Source: Aeromonas veronii (GTDB lineage Bacteria > Pseudomonadota > Gammaproteobacteria > Enterobacterales > Aeromonadaceae). Taken from it: a stretch of DNA of 64,000 nucleotides. Position numbers and translations under genes: made by a program. The notes beneath the pieces are model-generated. The model saw only the letters and a program-made list of their open reading frames with translations, ran no database searches and had not been told where the DNA came from. This document shows, one piece after another, positions 50,670 to 60,005 of this stretch. Location: the NCBI RefSeq assembly GCF_040215105.1, contig NZ_CP157875.1:2719501-2783500 (forward strand). Direction: 5' to 3'. Every line of letters starts with the position of its first letter. Positions within the stretch are counted from its first letter, which is position 1.

Positions 50670-50691
50670 ACACCCTTCCCCTTTGCCAGAC

Positions 50692-50724
50692 GCACAGAGG
50701 GAGGCATCAAGCCTCCCTCTGTGC
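50692..50724 (+). terminator. Terminator of the AraC gene
   Basis: GCACAGAGGGAGGC and GCCTCCCTCTGTGC form a perfect 14-bp stem around ATCAA, soon after the stop. Confidence 0.85.
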
Positions 50725-50862
50725 CCTTCGCTTTTCAAGGCTCGCTACCCGTCATCGACCCCACACGAAGGGGAGACGATGAAGGGCGCATCGCGACCCC
50801 GCATGCATTCCCTTTTCCACCCGGTCTGATTTCCATCCAGCCTGGCCCCTTGGATAGCGCCC

Positions 50863-50893
50863 AAAAAAAGAGGGAGGCATCAGCCTCCCTCTT
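50863..50893 (-). terminator. Terminator of the RND/DUF1302 gene set
   Basis: AAGAGGGAGGC and GCCTCCCTCTT (loop ATCA) form an 11-bp stem; the minus-strand exit runs into TTTTTTT. Its core GAGGGAGGCATCA matches the nearby AraC terminator, so the two look like relatives. Confidence 0.9.
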
Positions 50894-50913
50894 GGTTCTC
50901 AGCTTGCCGCCCG

Positions 50914-53448
50914 TCAGCGGGCATCGGCTGGCAACGGCTCCGCCACCATCCTCCCTTGTGGCGCGCTGGCATCGGCGCTCCCACGGGGCGCCGAAGCTTG
51001 TTCTCCGACCTCTGCCTGGGTGGGTCGGGTGCCACGCAGCAGGAAGTAGGAGAGCGCCGGCACCCCGATCAGCGCTCCCAGCATGTTCCACAGGAACATG
51101 AAGGTGAGCAGGATCCCCATGTCAGCCTGGAACTTAATGGGCGACCAGGCCCAGCCCACCACACCGGCGGCCAGGGTGATGCCCACCAGCCCCACCACCC
51201 GGCCGGTGAAGGCCACGGCGTTGCGGTAAGACTCCACCAGGGAGAGGCCCTGGCGCTGGTAGTGCAGCTGCACGCTCAGCAGGTAGAGCGCGTAGTCCAC
51301 ACCGATCCCGACCCCGAGGGCGATCACCGGCAGGGTCGCCACCTTGACGCCGATGCCCATGAATACCATCAGCGCCTCGCACAGTACCGAGGTGAGCATC
51401 AGGGGCACCAGGGCCACCACGGTCGCCCGCCAGCTACGGAAGGTGATGAGGCAGAAGATGGTCACCGCCAGGTAGACATAGAGCAGCATGGTGCGGCTCG
51501 CTGCGTGCACCACCTCATTGGTGGCGGCCTCGATGCCGGCGCTACCCGCGGCGAGCAGGAACTGGCGATCCGCCGTGCTGTTGTCGCGGGCAAACTGGTC
51601 GGCGATGGCCACCACGCCGCTCAGGGTCTCGGCCTTGTGATCTTTCAGGTAAGCGATCACCGGCATCAGGGAGCAGTCGGTGTTGAACAGCTCCGGGCTG
51701 TTGACCGAGGCCTGCTGGGCAGCGTAGTTCAGCACGTTCTGGTTGCGCTGTATGCTGGCGAGCTTGGGGTTGCCCTCATAGGTGCCGGCGGTGATCTGGC
51801 GCACCGCGTTGACCAACGAGGTGGTGGCCTGCACCCCGGGGTGCTGCTGCAGCTCCCAGCCCAGACGATCCGCCAGGATCAGGGTCTGGTAGTCAAGGCA
51901 CCCCTCCGGCGCCGTCTTGACCATGACAGCAAACAGGTCGCTCGAGAGCGCATAATGGCCTGTGATGTAGCCGTTGTCCTTGTTGTAGCGCGAATCGGCC
52001 CGCAGCTCGGGGGCCCCGCTGTCCAGATCGCCGACTTTCAGGTTCAGGCTCACCAAGTAGCCGCCGATCCCCATGGCCAGCCCCAGCACCACCACGACGG
52101 TGGCCCACTTGCGCTCGGTGTAGCAGTCCAGCAGATCCCAGAGCCTGCCGAAGCCCTTGTGGGCGGCGGCGTTGTTCTCCATTCGCAGGGCCCGCTCGGC
52201 GGCCTTGCGCCCCACCCCCACATAGGATAGGGCCACCGGCATCAGCAAGAGGGAGGTGAAGATGAGCACGGCCACGCCGATGCTGGCGGTGATGGCGAGA
52301 TCCTGGATGACGGGGATGTCAATGAGCATCAGCACCGCGAAACCCACCGCATCGGCGAGCAGCGCCGTGACCCCGGCCAGGAACAGGCGACGGAAGGTGT
52401 AACGGGCGGCAACCTGACGGTGGGTGCCGCGGGCAATGTCCTGCATGATGCCATTCATCTTCTGGGCCGCATGGGAGACCCCGATGGCGAAGATGAGGAA
52501 GGGCACCAGCACGGAATAGGGATCGATGGCGTAGCCGAGCCAGGCGACGAGGCCGAGCTGCCACACCACGGCGATCAGCGAACAACCTACCACCAGCAGG
52601 GTGCTGCGCACGCAGCGGGTGTAGAGGAAGATGATGACCAGCGACGTCGCCACCGCCAGGGCAAAGAACAGGATCACCTGGATGAGGCCATCGATGAGAT
52701 CCCCCACCAGCTTGGCAAAACCGATGACCCGGATCTTGTACTTGCCCGTTCCCTCCTCCCCCGCCTGGTGAGGCTTGCCATCGAACTCAATCTGGTCGCG
52801 CAACTGCTCGATGCGCTGGGAGAAGTCGTGATAGTTGAGGGGTTGGCCCGTGGCCGATGCCTTGTCCAAGAGCGGCACTATCAGCATGCTGGACTTGAAA
52901 TCGCTCGCCACCAGGCTGCCGACGATGCCGGCCCGGTTGATGTTCTGGCGCAGCTGTTCGATATCGGCAGATGTGCCCTGATAGGCATCCGGCATCACGG
53001 GGCCACCCTGGAAGCCCTCCTCGGTCACCTCGGTCCAGCGCACCGCCGGGCTCCAGAGGGACTTCATCCAGGCCCGGTCGACCCCTTCGGTGAGGAACAG
53101 TTCGTCGTTGACCCGCTTGAGCACGCCGAGGTAGTCGGGGTCGAAGATGTCTCCCTGGGTATTCTCCACCACCACCCGCACCGCGTTGCCGAGGCCGCGC
53201 AGGGACTGGCGATTTTCCAGGAAGTTTTTGATGTAGGGCTGACTCTGGGGGATCATCTTCTCGAAGCTGGGTCTAAGCTCCAGCCTCGTGGTCGCCATAT
53301 AGCCCAGCACCAGGGTCGCCAGCGTCATCAGCAGCATGAACAGGGGTCTGTGGTTGAACACCAGCCGCTCCAGCAGGTTGCCGGAGCGCCGATCGAAATC
53401 CGCCAGTTCGCGGATCACCGGCATCGCATCTTGCTTCACATGGCTCAT
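50914..53448 (-). CDS. RND superfamily (MMPL-type) transporter (844 aa)
   Basis: The protein has 12 predicted membrane segments with two large periplasmic loops, in the order of MMPL/HpnN-type RND permeases: TM1 (F-M-L-L-M-T-L-A-T-L-V-L-G-Y-M-A), then an R-P-S-F-E-K-M-I-P loop, TM4 region with G-V-S-H-A-A-Q-K-M-N-G, and a second half with G-V-G-I-G-V-D-Y-A-L-Y-L-L, whose Asp matches the proton relay. The group includes lipid, hopanoid and steroid carriers. Encoded with YCF48-like, DUF1329 and DUF1302 genes upstream on the same strand, a conserved set with no proven function known to me. It probably moves hydrophobic substrates across the periplasm. Confidence 0.85.
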   Translation of the reverse strand: MSHVKQDAMPVIRELADFDRRSGNLLERLVFNHRPLFMLLMTLATLVLGYMATTRLELRPSFEKMIPQSQPYIKNFLENRQSLRGLGNAVRVVVENTQGDIFDPDYLGVLKRVNDELFLTEGVDRAWMKSLWSPAVRWTEVTEEGFQGGPVMPDAYQGTSADIEQLRQNINRAGIVGSLVASDFKSSMLIVPLLDKASATGQPLNYHDFSQRIEQLRDQIEFDGKPHQAGEEGTGKYKIRVIGFAKLVGDLIDGLIQVILFFALAVATSLVIIFLYTRCVRSTLLVVGCSLIAVVWQLGLVAWLGYAIDPYSVLVPFLIFAIGVSHAAQKMNGIMQDIARGTHRQVAARYTFRRLFLAGVTALLADAVGFAVLMLIDIPVIQDLAITASIGVAVLIFTSLLLMPVALSYVGVGRKAAERALRMENNAAAHKGFGRLWDLLDCYTERKWATVVVVLGLAMGIGGYLVSLNLKVGDLDSGAPELRADSRYNKDNGYITGHYALSSDLFAVMVKTAPEGCLDYQTLILADRLGWELQQHPGVQATTSLVNAVRQITAGTYEGNPKLASIQRNQNVLNYAAQQASVNSPELFNTDCSLMPVIAYLKDHKAETLSGVVAIADQFARDNSTADRQFLLAAGSAGIEAATNEVVHAASRTMLLYVYLAVTIFCLITFRSWRATVVALVPLMLTSVLCEALMVFMGIGVKVATLPVIALGVGIGVDYALYLLSVQLHYQRQGLSLVESYRNAVAFTGRVVGLVGITLAAGVVGWAWSPIKFQADMGILLTFMFLWNMLGALIGVPALSYFLLRGTRPTQAEVGEQASAPRGSADASAPQGRMVAEPLPADAR

Positions 53449-53500
53449 ATCTGGGTACTCTCTCGTTATTGTTATCCGGCCCCCCTTAGGCAGCCGTCCA

Positions 53501-54577
53501 TCATTTGATAGCCAGGGTACGCACGCCGCGGCTGCCCACCAGCGCCAGGGTGCCGTCTTGCGTCAGGGCCGCCCCCGCCACAGGGGAAGGCTCGCTCTGG
53601 GGAACCAGCTGCAGCGGCTGATTGCCGTCGACCCGAAGCAGATGGCCCGCCTGGGTGAACAGGCGCACCTGACCGCTACCGTCTTGCACCGCCGCGCTGA
53701 TGCTGATGGGCAAGGGGCTCGCGAGCCGGGTCCAGCTCGCCCCCTCATCCGTGCTGCGATAGACGTGGCCGCGCAGGCCATAGACGATCACCTGGTTGTC
53801 CTGGCCGATGAGACCAAAGAAGCTGCCCGCGTAGGGGGATGACAGGGCCAGGAAGCGCTGCTGCCCCTCATCCCATTTGCGCAGCAAACCCTGCTCGCCG
53901 GCGAGATAGAGGCCGCTGCCCGCCCGGGCGATGGCATTGAGGTGCAACCCCTGCGGGTTGTCGGTGCGATCCTGCATCGGCGTCCAATGCTGGCCGCCAT
54001 CGTCGGTACGCAGGATCAGGTTGAACACCCCGACAACGTAGCCCACCCGCTCGTCCTGGAACCAGACGCCGAGCAAGGGCTTGTCCGCCCCCTCCTCCAC
54101 CAGCCGTTGCCCTTCCTCCACCAGCTGGGGCCAGAGCTCGCTCCGGGGTTCTGCCTTGGCCAGCGCCGAGTAATGATTAAGCACCAGCTCGCCTATCTGG
54201 CGACCATCCAGCTGTTTCTGCCAGCTGGCGCCGCCATCCTGGCTGCCCAGCACCACCCCATCGCCCCCCACGGCCCAGCCGTGCAGCGGGCTGGGGAAGA
54301 CGACGGCGGTGAGATCCACACTCACCGGCACGCGAGCCTGCTGCCAGCGTTGCCCCTCGTTGTCGGAGTAGAGGATGTGACCGCGTTGCCCCACCGCCAC
54401 CAGCCGGTTGCCCGCCCTGGCCAGACTCAGCAGTGGGCTGTGCTCGGCCAGGGGGCTGGCTTTCGCCGGCAAGTCCAGTACGTCCACATAGTCGGCCGCC
54501 TGCCCCGTCATCGCTCCGGCGCTCTGCATCAGCAGGGCGCAGCACATCAGTGGCGCCAACGTCTTGAATGAACCCAT
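53501..54577 (-). CDS. YCF48-like beta-propeller protein, exported (358 aa)
   Basis: A signal peptide (M-G-S-F-K-T-L-A-P-L-M-C-C-A-L-L) is followed by six or more blade-like repeats with the BNR/Ycf48 pattern: S-D-N-E-G-Q-R-W-Q-Q, G-S-Q-D-G-G-A-S-W-Q-K, R-T-D-D-G-G-Q-H-W-T and R-S-T-D-E-G-A-S-W-T. Ycf48/HCF136 family members help assemble membrane complexes. Start at 54577 follows a GGACGTGG stretch; the frame is open further up. It lies 52 bp after the RND start in gene order (upstream of it in transcription) and probably works with the carrier. Confidence 0.85.
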   Translation of the reverse strand: MGSFKTLAPLMCCALLMQSAGAMTGQAADYVDVLDLPAKASPLAEHSPLLSLARAGNRLVAVGQRGHILYSDNEGQRWQQARVPVSVDLTAVVFPSPLHGWAVGGDGVVLGSQDGGASWQKQLDGRQIGELVLNHYSALAKAEPRSELWPQLVEEGQRLVEEGADKPLLGVWFQDERVGYVVGVFNLILRTDDGGQHWTPMQDRTDNPQGLHLNAIARAGSGLYLAGEQGLLRKWDEGQQRFLALSSPYAGSFFGLIGQDNQVIVYGLRGHVYRSTDEGASWTRLASPLPISISAAVQDGSGQVRLFTQAGHLLRVDGNQPLQLVPQSEPSPVAGAALTQDGTLALVGSRGVRTLAIK

Positions 54578-54675
54578 ACCACGTCCTTGTCTTGAGCTGC
54601 GTCCGGGTACATGAGCCCAGGCGCCGACATCGGCGAGCCCGGTTCGCCAATGACGAACCGGGCTCCCGTGACTGC

Positions 54676-56034
54676 TTAGCGGATCCCGGCACCAGCCAGG
54701 GACTCCGGCGACCACTTCGCCTTGGAGAGCGAAGCGCCGTAATGGATGCCGCCGTATGGCCCTACCACGCCGTTGATGTTGTAGGTGCCCGCCACCAGGT
54801 CATAGATCATGAAAGGGGTGGCATCCGGGGTCTGCTTGTCGTAGCTCTGGCTCAGGAACGCGAAGGAGCCGCGATAGAGCTGACCACGGGCGTCGTACTG
54901 ATCCGAGGCCAGGGCCACCCAGCTGTCTTCATCCAGGTAGAAGCGGCGCTTGGCGTAGATGTGTCGCTCGCCGGCCTTGAGGGTTCCCTCCACCACCCAG
55001 ACCCTGTGTTTCTCCCAGCGCACCTGATCCGGCGAGAGGAAGTTCGGGGTGGTCAGGGCCTTGGCGTCGGGCTGATAGGTGAGCTTGTAGGTGTTGTAGG
55101 GAACGATCATCTCCTGCTTGCCTACCAGCTTCCAATCGAAGCGGTCCAGGGCCCCGTTGAAGACGAAGACGTCGTCATAGGTGCCGGCCCCCGAGGTGCC
55201 CGGGTTCGGGGTATCGTAAGCCAGATTCGGCGCCAGCTTGACCCGGCGCTGCCCCGGCAAGTATTGCCAGGCCTTGCGCGGCTGCTCAAGGGGGTTGGCG
55301 GCATCGCGCAGCATGATGGCCTCACCGGCGCGGCGCGCCGGCCCCGTGTAGTAGAGCTTCATCTGGTAGTAGGTATCCTTGGCCGAGATGGGCTTGCTCA
55401 TGTCCTCGTAGATGGCGTAGTTGATGAACGCCTGCCCCGTGGTGGAAAGGGCCGCCACCCCGGCGGAGTCCACGTTCCAGGAGTCATATTTGGTGGCGAT
55501 GTTCACCCCCTGGTAGCGCAGCAGGAAGTTCCACATGGCCTCTGCCCCCGTCTTGGGGATGGGGAAGGGGATACCCGGCAGCACCTTGTCCACCGCCATT
55601 CCCCCTTCCAGGGTCTTGGCATTCAGGGCGTTTTGCCTGGTGTTGTCCAGCACAGCCTGGGGCAGCGCCACGCTGCGGTGGGTCGGGTAGACATCGACGC
55701 GAAAATCCGGGAAGCGCTTGATCAGCTCCGCCGTGGTGGCGGTCAACAGCTCCTTGTACTGCCCCTCGTTCTTGCCGTTGATCACCAGCAGAGGTTTGTC
55801 GCCGGCGTAAGGATCCGGGCGCATGCTGTCACCGGCCTTGAACCCGGCAGGGGGCGTGGTCAGGCCGCCGCTGTAGGCGGGGATGCTGCCATCGGCATTG
55901 GCCGCCGCCTCGGCGCCTATCTGGGTCAGATTGCTGCCAAGTTGCTGGGCTTCGCTGGTCGAGACGGCAGCCAGGGCCTGGCCCGCGAGGGCCAGAGTCA
56001 AAGAGGCGGCCAACAGGGTCTTGTTCAGGTTCAT
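54676..56034 (-). CDS. DUF1329 family exported protein (452 aa)
   Basis: A clear signal peptide (L-L-A-A-S-L-T-L-A-L-A-G-Q-A-L-A-A) is followed by the DUF1329 pattern, with K-A-G-D-S-M-R-P-D-P-Y-A, Y-K-L-T-Y-Q-P, W-V-V-E-G-T-L-K and Y-A-K-R-R-F-Y-L-D-E-D-S-W. The family resembles outer-membrane lipoprotein-sorting folds (LolA/LolB-like) and usually pairs with DUF1302 and an RND transporter. It may carry a lipid through the periplasm; this is inferred from fold similarity and neighbours. Confidence 0.85.
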   Translation of the reverse strand: MNLNKTLLAASLTLALAGQALAAVSTSEAQQLGSNLTQIGAEAAANADGSIPAYSGGLTTPPAGFKAGDSMRPDPYAGDKPLLVINGKNEGQYKELLTATTAELIKRFPDFRVDVYPTHRSVALPQAVLDNTRQNALNAKTLEGGMAVDKVLPGIPFPIPKTGAEAMWNFLLRYQGVNIATKYDSWNVDSAGVAALSTTGQAFINYAIYEDMSKPISAKDTYYQMKLYYTGPARRAGEAIMLRDAANPLEQPRKAWQYLPGQRRVKLAPNLAYDTPNPGTSGAGTYDDVFVFNGALDRFDWKLVGKQEMIVPYNTYKLTYQPDAKALTTPNFLSPDQVRWEKHRVWVVEGTLKAGERHIYAKRRFYLDEDSWVALASDQYDARGQLYRGSFAFLSQSYDKQTPDATPFMIYDLVAGTYNINGVVGPYGGIHYGASLSKAKWSPESLAGAGIR

Positions 56035-56062
56035 ATCTCGTTCTCCGATGCACTCGCGTGAC

Positions 56063-57985
56063 TCAATAAGTGGTCTTGAGGGTCAGGTAGACGGCGCCCC
56101 TGTCTTCCGTGGTGGCACCGCCTCCCGAGAAGGAGGCATAACCGCCGGCGTAACAGGTGTTGCGCTGGGTGGCATCCAGGGCGTTGGGGGTGGAACCGTC
56201 GGTGGCGCCGTCGTTGCACTCGGCAGATTTACCGAAGGAGTCCACGTACTTCAGGTCGACGAAGTACTGGTTGTAAATGGTGGCGCCGAGGCCAACCGCG
56301 TAGTTGCCGGTGTCTTCCGCCCCGCCCCCCTGCACGGGGGAGATCCCGCTCAGGCCGAGGTTGACGGAGAGCGGCATGCTCATGTCGACACCGGGGAAAA
56401 CCTGATACCAGATCGGGGTGAAGTTGAGGGCCAGGCCCCAGTTGTCCCGGGTCGACTTGTCGAGTCCCTGATAACTCTCTTCCCCCTTGTAGAGCGCCTT
56501 GTTGTGCTCATCGAGGTGCAGGAGGTTGCTGTAGTAGAGCTCCGAAAGCAGCACGGCGGAGTCGAACAATGGGGTGTCGGCGATGGTCATCAGGCCGTTG
56601 ATGGTCCAGTGCAGGGTGTCACCGGTGGCGCTGTAGCCATCGCTGCCATCCACCAGGGTCCCCGTGTTGGCATGGCGCGGTGGCAAGGCACCGAAACCGC
56701 TGGCCAGGCTGTCCGCACCGGTGGCGCTCAGCAGGGCCGGGATGCTGGAGAGCGGCATGTTATGGCGATAGTTCAAATCGCTGCCCACGCTCACCCCAGC
56801 CACATCTTTGGACAGGCTAAGGCCAACAATGTCGATGTTTTCACCGTAAGCGAAGCTGTAGCTCGCCGTATCCACTGAGTTGCGCAGGGTCGGTATGCCT
56901 CTGAGCCCCTGTCCGCCGGTGTTCAGACCCCTGGCATCCAGCACCGCCTGGGGCAGGATGTCGGCGGTGCGGCGATAGTAGGCCCCCAGGGTGGCGTCCA
57001 GCGCCTCGGGGGACCACTTGGTCATGATGCCCCAGTCGCCGTGCTTGCCAGGCTCTATGTCCTCGCCGCGGCGGATGTTGCTCAGAGTGCCGTTCGGTCC
57101 GGCCAGACCCGGTCCGCCGGTGTGGCCCAGCAGGAAGGACTGGGCGCCAAAGCCCACCAGATCGGAGCCGCCGTAATAGGTGCCGGCTTCCGGCAATCGG
57201 GCCGCGTTCCAGTCCAGAAAATACTGGGCCGCGAAGGTCCACTCGGGATTGAGCGTGAAGGAGGCGGAGATCTGGTTGCGGGGCACAAACAGCTCTTTCG
57301 CCTCCGTGCCGGGGGATGCCGCCAGCTTGGCGAGATCCAGACCGGACTGGCCATAGCTCACCGAGTGCACAGGGCTCAGCAGTGTCTCCCCCCAGAAGAT
57401 GTTGTGCTGACCTATCTTGACCCCGAGCAGGGACTCGTCACCTAGCTCCATGTTGTGGAACACGAAGGCATCGAGGATCTCGCCGGAGGGGCCGTGGTAG
57501 TAGCGGTCGGCGTAGTCGCTCAGGTGCGCACTGCCGAACATGGCGGGCGCCGCGGGTCTGCCCGCCCAGCCGGCGATGCCGGAACGCTCGTCGTTGCCAT
57601 TGATGAAGGGATTCTCATCGGCGCCCACGCCGCTGTAGGCGTAGTCATACCAGCTGGCGGCGCTGATGCGAAAACCGGTGTTGCCCTTGTTCACCACGTC
57701 GAGCTCGGTCAGCAGATCGAAGCGGGTGGTGACGGTATCGCCGGCGTCCTTGAAGTTGTAATCCCCGTCGTTGTTGTTCGGGGTGGCGAGCATGCGGGCG
57801 TCCGCACTCTCTGTGCGCATGCCGTAGTTGAATTTGCCGGTGTTGTCGAAGCGCACGGACCACTCTTCGCTGCCCGTGTCTATTTCCACCGCCTGAACGC
57901 TTGGCATGAGGACGGCCGCGATGGCCGTCGCCAGCAGGCTGACGCGCAATGCGCCAGCGCCATGACTCGTGTGCTTGTAATCCAT
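56063..57985 (-). CDS. DUF1302 family outer-membrane protein (640 aa)
   Basis: After a basic signal peptide (A-L-R-V-S-L-L-A-T-A-I-A-A-V-L-M) the sequence has many alternating strand patterns and ends in an aromatic residue (L-K-T-T-Y), typical of an outer-membrane barrel. D-T-G-S-E-E-W-S-V-R-F-D-N-T-G-K and repeated Y-(N/G)-x-R segments match DUF1302. It is the first gene of the leftward set; GGAG before 57985 supports this start over one 21 nt upstream. A role in uptake or export of hydrophobic compounds is inferred. The 485-bp gap upstream probably holds its promoter. Confidence 0.85.
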   Translation of the reverse strand: MDYKHTSHGAGALRVSLLATAIAAVLMPSVQAVEIDTGSEEWSVRFDNTGKFNYGMRTESADARMLATPNNNDGDYNFKDAGDTVTTRFDLLTELDVVNKGNTGFRISAASWYDYAYSGVGADENPFINGNDERSGIAGWAGRPAAPAMFGSAHLSDYADRYYHGPSGEILDAFVFHNMELGDESLLGVKIGQHNIFWGETLLSPVHSVSYGQSGLDLAKLAASPGTEAKELFVPRNQISASFTLNPEWTFAAQYFLDWNAARLPEAGTYYGGSDLVGFGAQSFLLGHTGGPGLAGPNGTLSNIRRGEDIEPGKHGDWGIMTKWSPEALDATLGAYYRRTADILPQAVLDARGLNTGGQGLRGIPTLRNSVDTASYSFAYGENIDIVGLSLSKDVAGVSVGSDLNYRHNMPLSSIPALLSATGADSLASGFGALPPRHANTGTLVDGSDGYSATGDTLHWTINGLMTIADTPLFDSAVLLSELYYSNLLHLDEHNKALYKGEESYQGLDKSTRDNWGLALNFTPIWYQVFPGVDMSMPLSVNLGLSGISPVQGGGAEDTGNYAVGLGATIYNQYFVDLKYVDSFGKSAECNDGATDGSTPNALDATQRNTCYAGGYASFSGGGATTEDRGAVYLTLKTTY

Positions 57986-58427
57986 TACAGTCTCTCCGAG
58001 TGTCATCTTTTGTTATTTGTTGTTGGTGTTGCTCTGTTTAATCGCCGTTTCCGTTGGCTTGATGGTGTTGCTCGGCTGCTTGCCTGGCGGTTGTGCCAGT
58101 GTCGGCGCTTCCCTTGGGGATGAGGGGGCGCTCTGTTTGCCTCCTCCCCTTGCGGGTGATTCCCCCGGGTGCGCTCTGTGTTGTTGCTACCGACTCTACG
58201 GCCAGCCCGGCCCCCCTGCTTGCCATTGAACGTCAGTCACTTTTCATTTGATGACAGGCGTTGGCGGCGCCGAAAAACGGGGATGAAAGGGGTGCCGGAT
58301 GGCCTCCATCGAGGGATAAACAGGTTCGGCAAGGGACGATGACGAGGGTGTGGCGCGGATTGTCAGCGCCTCTGGGGCCAAGACCCGACAAGGAGCAAAA
58401 CCCGGCAAGATGGCTGGGCGGAATAAA
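57986..58427. other. Intergenic region upstream of the DUF1302 gene
   Basis: No gene is supported here. Short ORFs present in both strands are low in complexity and lack ribosome-binding sites. The T-rich part at 58010-58060 may belong to a promoter region read leftward. I see no clear operator. Confidence 0.4.
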
Positions 58428-58468
58428 TAAAAGCGGCGAAGCAGGCCCAGGCGCCTTCACTTCGCCGT
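58428..58468 (-). terminator. Terminator of the CoA-transferase genes
   Basis: CGGCGAAG (58435-58442) and CTTCGCCG (58461-58468) form an 8-bp stem with an 18-nt loop. On the minus strand it runs into CTTTTATTTATT, about 33 nt after the subunit B stop. Confidence 0.75.
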
Positions 58469-58500
58469 GAAAATGGCCGACGAGTCAGCCTACACGCGAT

Positions 58501-59130
58501 TTAGCGGCAGATGCGACAGCCGGTAGCGGCCTGCAGCTGCTCGAAGTCGATGCCGGGGGCCAGCTCCGCCAGTTTGAGGCCATTTGGGGTCACATCCAGC
58601 ACGGCGAAATCGCTGATGATGCGGCTCACCACCCCGACTCCGGTCAGGGGCAGGTTGCACCACTCCAAGATCTTGTGCTCCCCGTTCCTGGCGCAGTGCT
58701 CCATCAGCACCACCACCCGCTTGACCCCGGCCACCAGATCCATGGCCCCCCCCATCCCCTTGACCAGCTTGCCCGGGATCATCCAGTTGGCGAGATCCCC
58801 GCGCTCGGACACCTGCATGGCGCCGAGCAGCGCCAGGTTGATGTGACCGCCGCGGATCATGGCGAAACTCTCGGCGCTGTCGAAGAAACTGCTGCCGGGC
58901 AAGGTGGTGATGGTCTGCTTGCCGGCGTTGATGAGATCCGGATCCAGCTCCTCTTCGCTCGGGAAGGGGCCGATGCCGAGCAGGCCGTTCTCGCTTTGCA
59001 GCCACACCTCCATACCGTCGGGAATATAGTTGGCCACCAGGGTTGGCAAGCCTATGCCGAGGTTCACGTAGAAGCCGTCCTGCAACTCCTCTGCGGCGCG
59101 CTGCGCCATCTCTTCACGGGTCCAGGCCAT
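58501..59130 (-). CDS. 3-oxoacid CoA-transferase subunit B
   Basis: The 209-aa protein matches the AtoA/ScoB family. It begins [16 protein letters not shown], has [11 protein letters not shown] and the catalytic glutamate in [10 protein letters not shown], then [11 protein letters not shown]. With subunit A it moves CoA between an acyl donor (often succinyl-CoA) and acetoacetate or other 3-oxoacids. GAGGAG precedes the start. It is the last gene of the leftward catabolic run. Confidence 0.92.
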   Translation of the reverse strand: MAWTREEMAQRAAEELQDGFYVNLGIGLPTLVANYIPDGMEVWLQSENGLLGIGPFPSEEELDPDLINAGKQTITTLPGSSFFDSAESFAMIRGGHINLALLGAMQVSERGDLANWMIPGKLVKGMGGAMDLVAGVKRVVVLMEHCARNGEHKILEWCNLPLTGVGVVSRIISDFAVLDVTPNGLKLAELAPGIDFEQLQAATGCRICR

Positions 59131-59225
59131 GTTATCTGCTCCTCAGCGCACGATGTTGAAAACAGGAAGTCACTGGCAACGCCTGTGTGATGCACAGCGC
59201 CATCTTTTCACGGATCAAAACCATC

Positions 59226-59927
59226 TTATTTCTGCTCCATGACGGTGCGCACTTCGATGCGTTTCTTGGGATTGGGGTTGAGCACCAGCCGCTGCACATA
59301 AATGCCGGGCAGGTGGATCTCGTCCGGGGCCAGCTCGCCCACCTCGACTATCTCCTCCACCTCGGCGACGCAGACCCGGCCCGCCTTGGCGCAAAGCGGA
59401 TTGAAGTTGCGGGCCGTCTTGTTGAACATCAGGTTGCCCGCCTTGTCGGCCCTGGCGCCCTTGATGATGGCGAGATCCGCGGTGAGCGAGCGCTCCATCA
59501 CATACCAGTCCCCATCGAACTGACGGGTCTCCTTGCCCTCGGCAATCTGGGTCCCGTAACCGGTGCGGGTGAAGAAGGCCGGGATGCCGGCGCCGCCCGC
59601 TCTGAGCTTCTCGGCGAGCGTCCCCTGGGGGGTGAACTCCAGCTCCAGCTCCCCGGCGAGATACTGGCGCTCGAACTCCTTGTTGCCCCCCACGTAGGAG
59701 GAGATCATCTTCTTGATCTGGCGGCTGTGGAGCAGCGGCCCCAAGCCGAACTCATCCACCCCGCAGTTGTTGCTGATGATGGTGAAGCCGCGCTTGCCGC
59801 TCTCCTTAAGCGCCGCGATGAGCTGCTCCGGGATGCCGCACAGGCCAAAGCCCCCCGATGCGATGGTGATGTCGTCCTGCACCAGATCGCCGAGGGCGGC
59901 CCGGGCGCTGGGATATAACTTGTTCAT
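59226..59927 (-). CDS. 3-oxoacid CoA-transferase subunit A
   Basis: The 233-aa partner subunit has the glycine-rich G-G-F-G-L-C-G-I-P-E-Q-L-I motif and the family start M-N-K-L-Y-P-S-A. Also G-G-N-K-E-F-E and E-F-T-P-Q-G-T-L-A-E-K-L-R-A-G-G-A-G-I-P. It lies 95 bp upstream of subunit B in the same direction. An ATG 30 nt upstream in the same frame is less likely. Together they probably activate acetoacetate released by the cleavage enzyme at the window's right edge. Confidence 0.92.
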   Translation of the reverse strand: MNKLYPSARAALGDLVQDDITIASGGFGLCGIPEQLIAALKESGKRGFTIISNNCGVDEFGLGPLLHSRQIKKMISSYVGGNKEFERQYLAGELELEFTPQGTLAEKLRAGGAGIPAFFTRTGYGTQIAEGKETRQFDGDWYVMERSLTADLAIIKGARADKAGNLMFNKTARNFNPLCAKAGRVCVAEVEEIVEVGELAPDEIHLPGIYVQRLVLNPNPKKRIEVRTVMEQK

Positions 59928-60005
59928 AGATTCCTCTCTGGCTAATCCGTTGGCCATTCAGCGTCGATGCGTCCCCAGGGGCGTCATCGCGCACTCGTCA
60001 CCGTC

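Noticed and set aside
57986..58500. Short ORFs in the gap between the DUF1302 and CoA-transferase genes
   Set aside because: No ribosome-binding sites, no recognisable domains, and low-complexity sequence.
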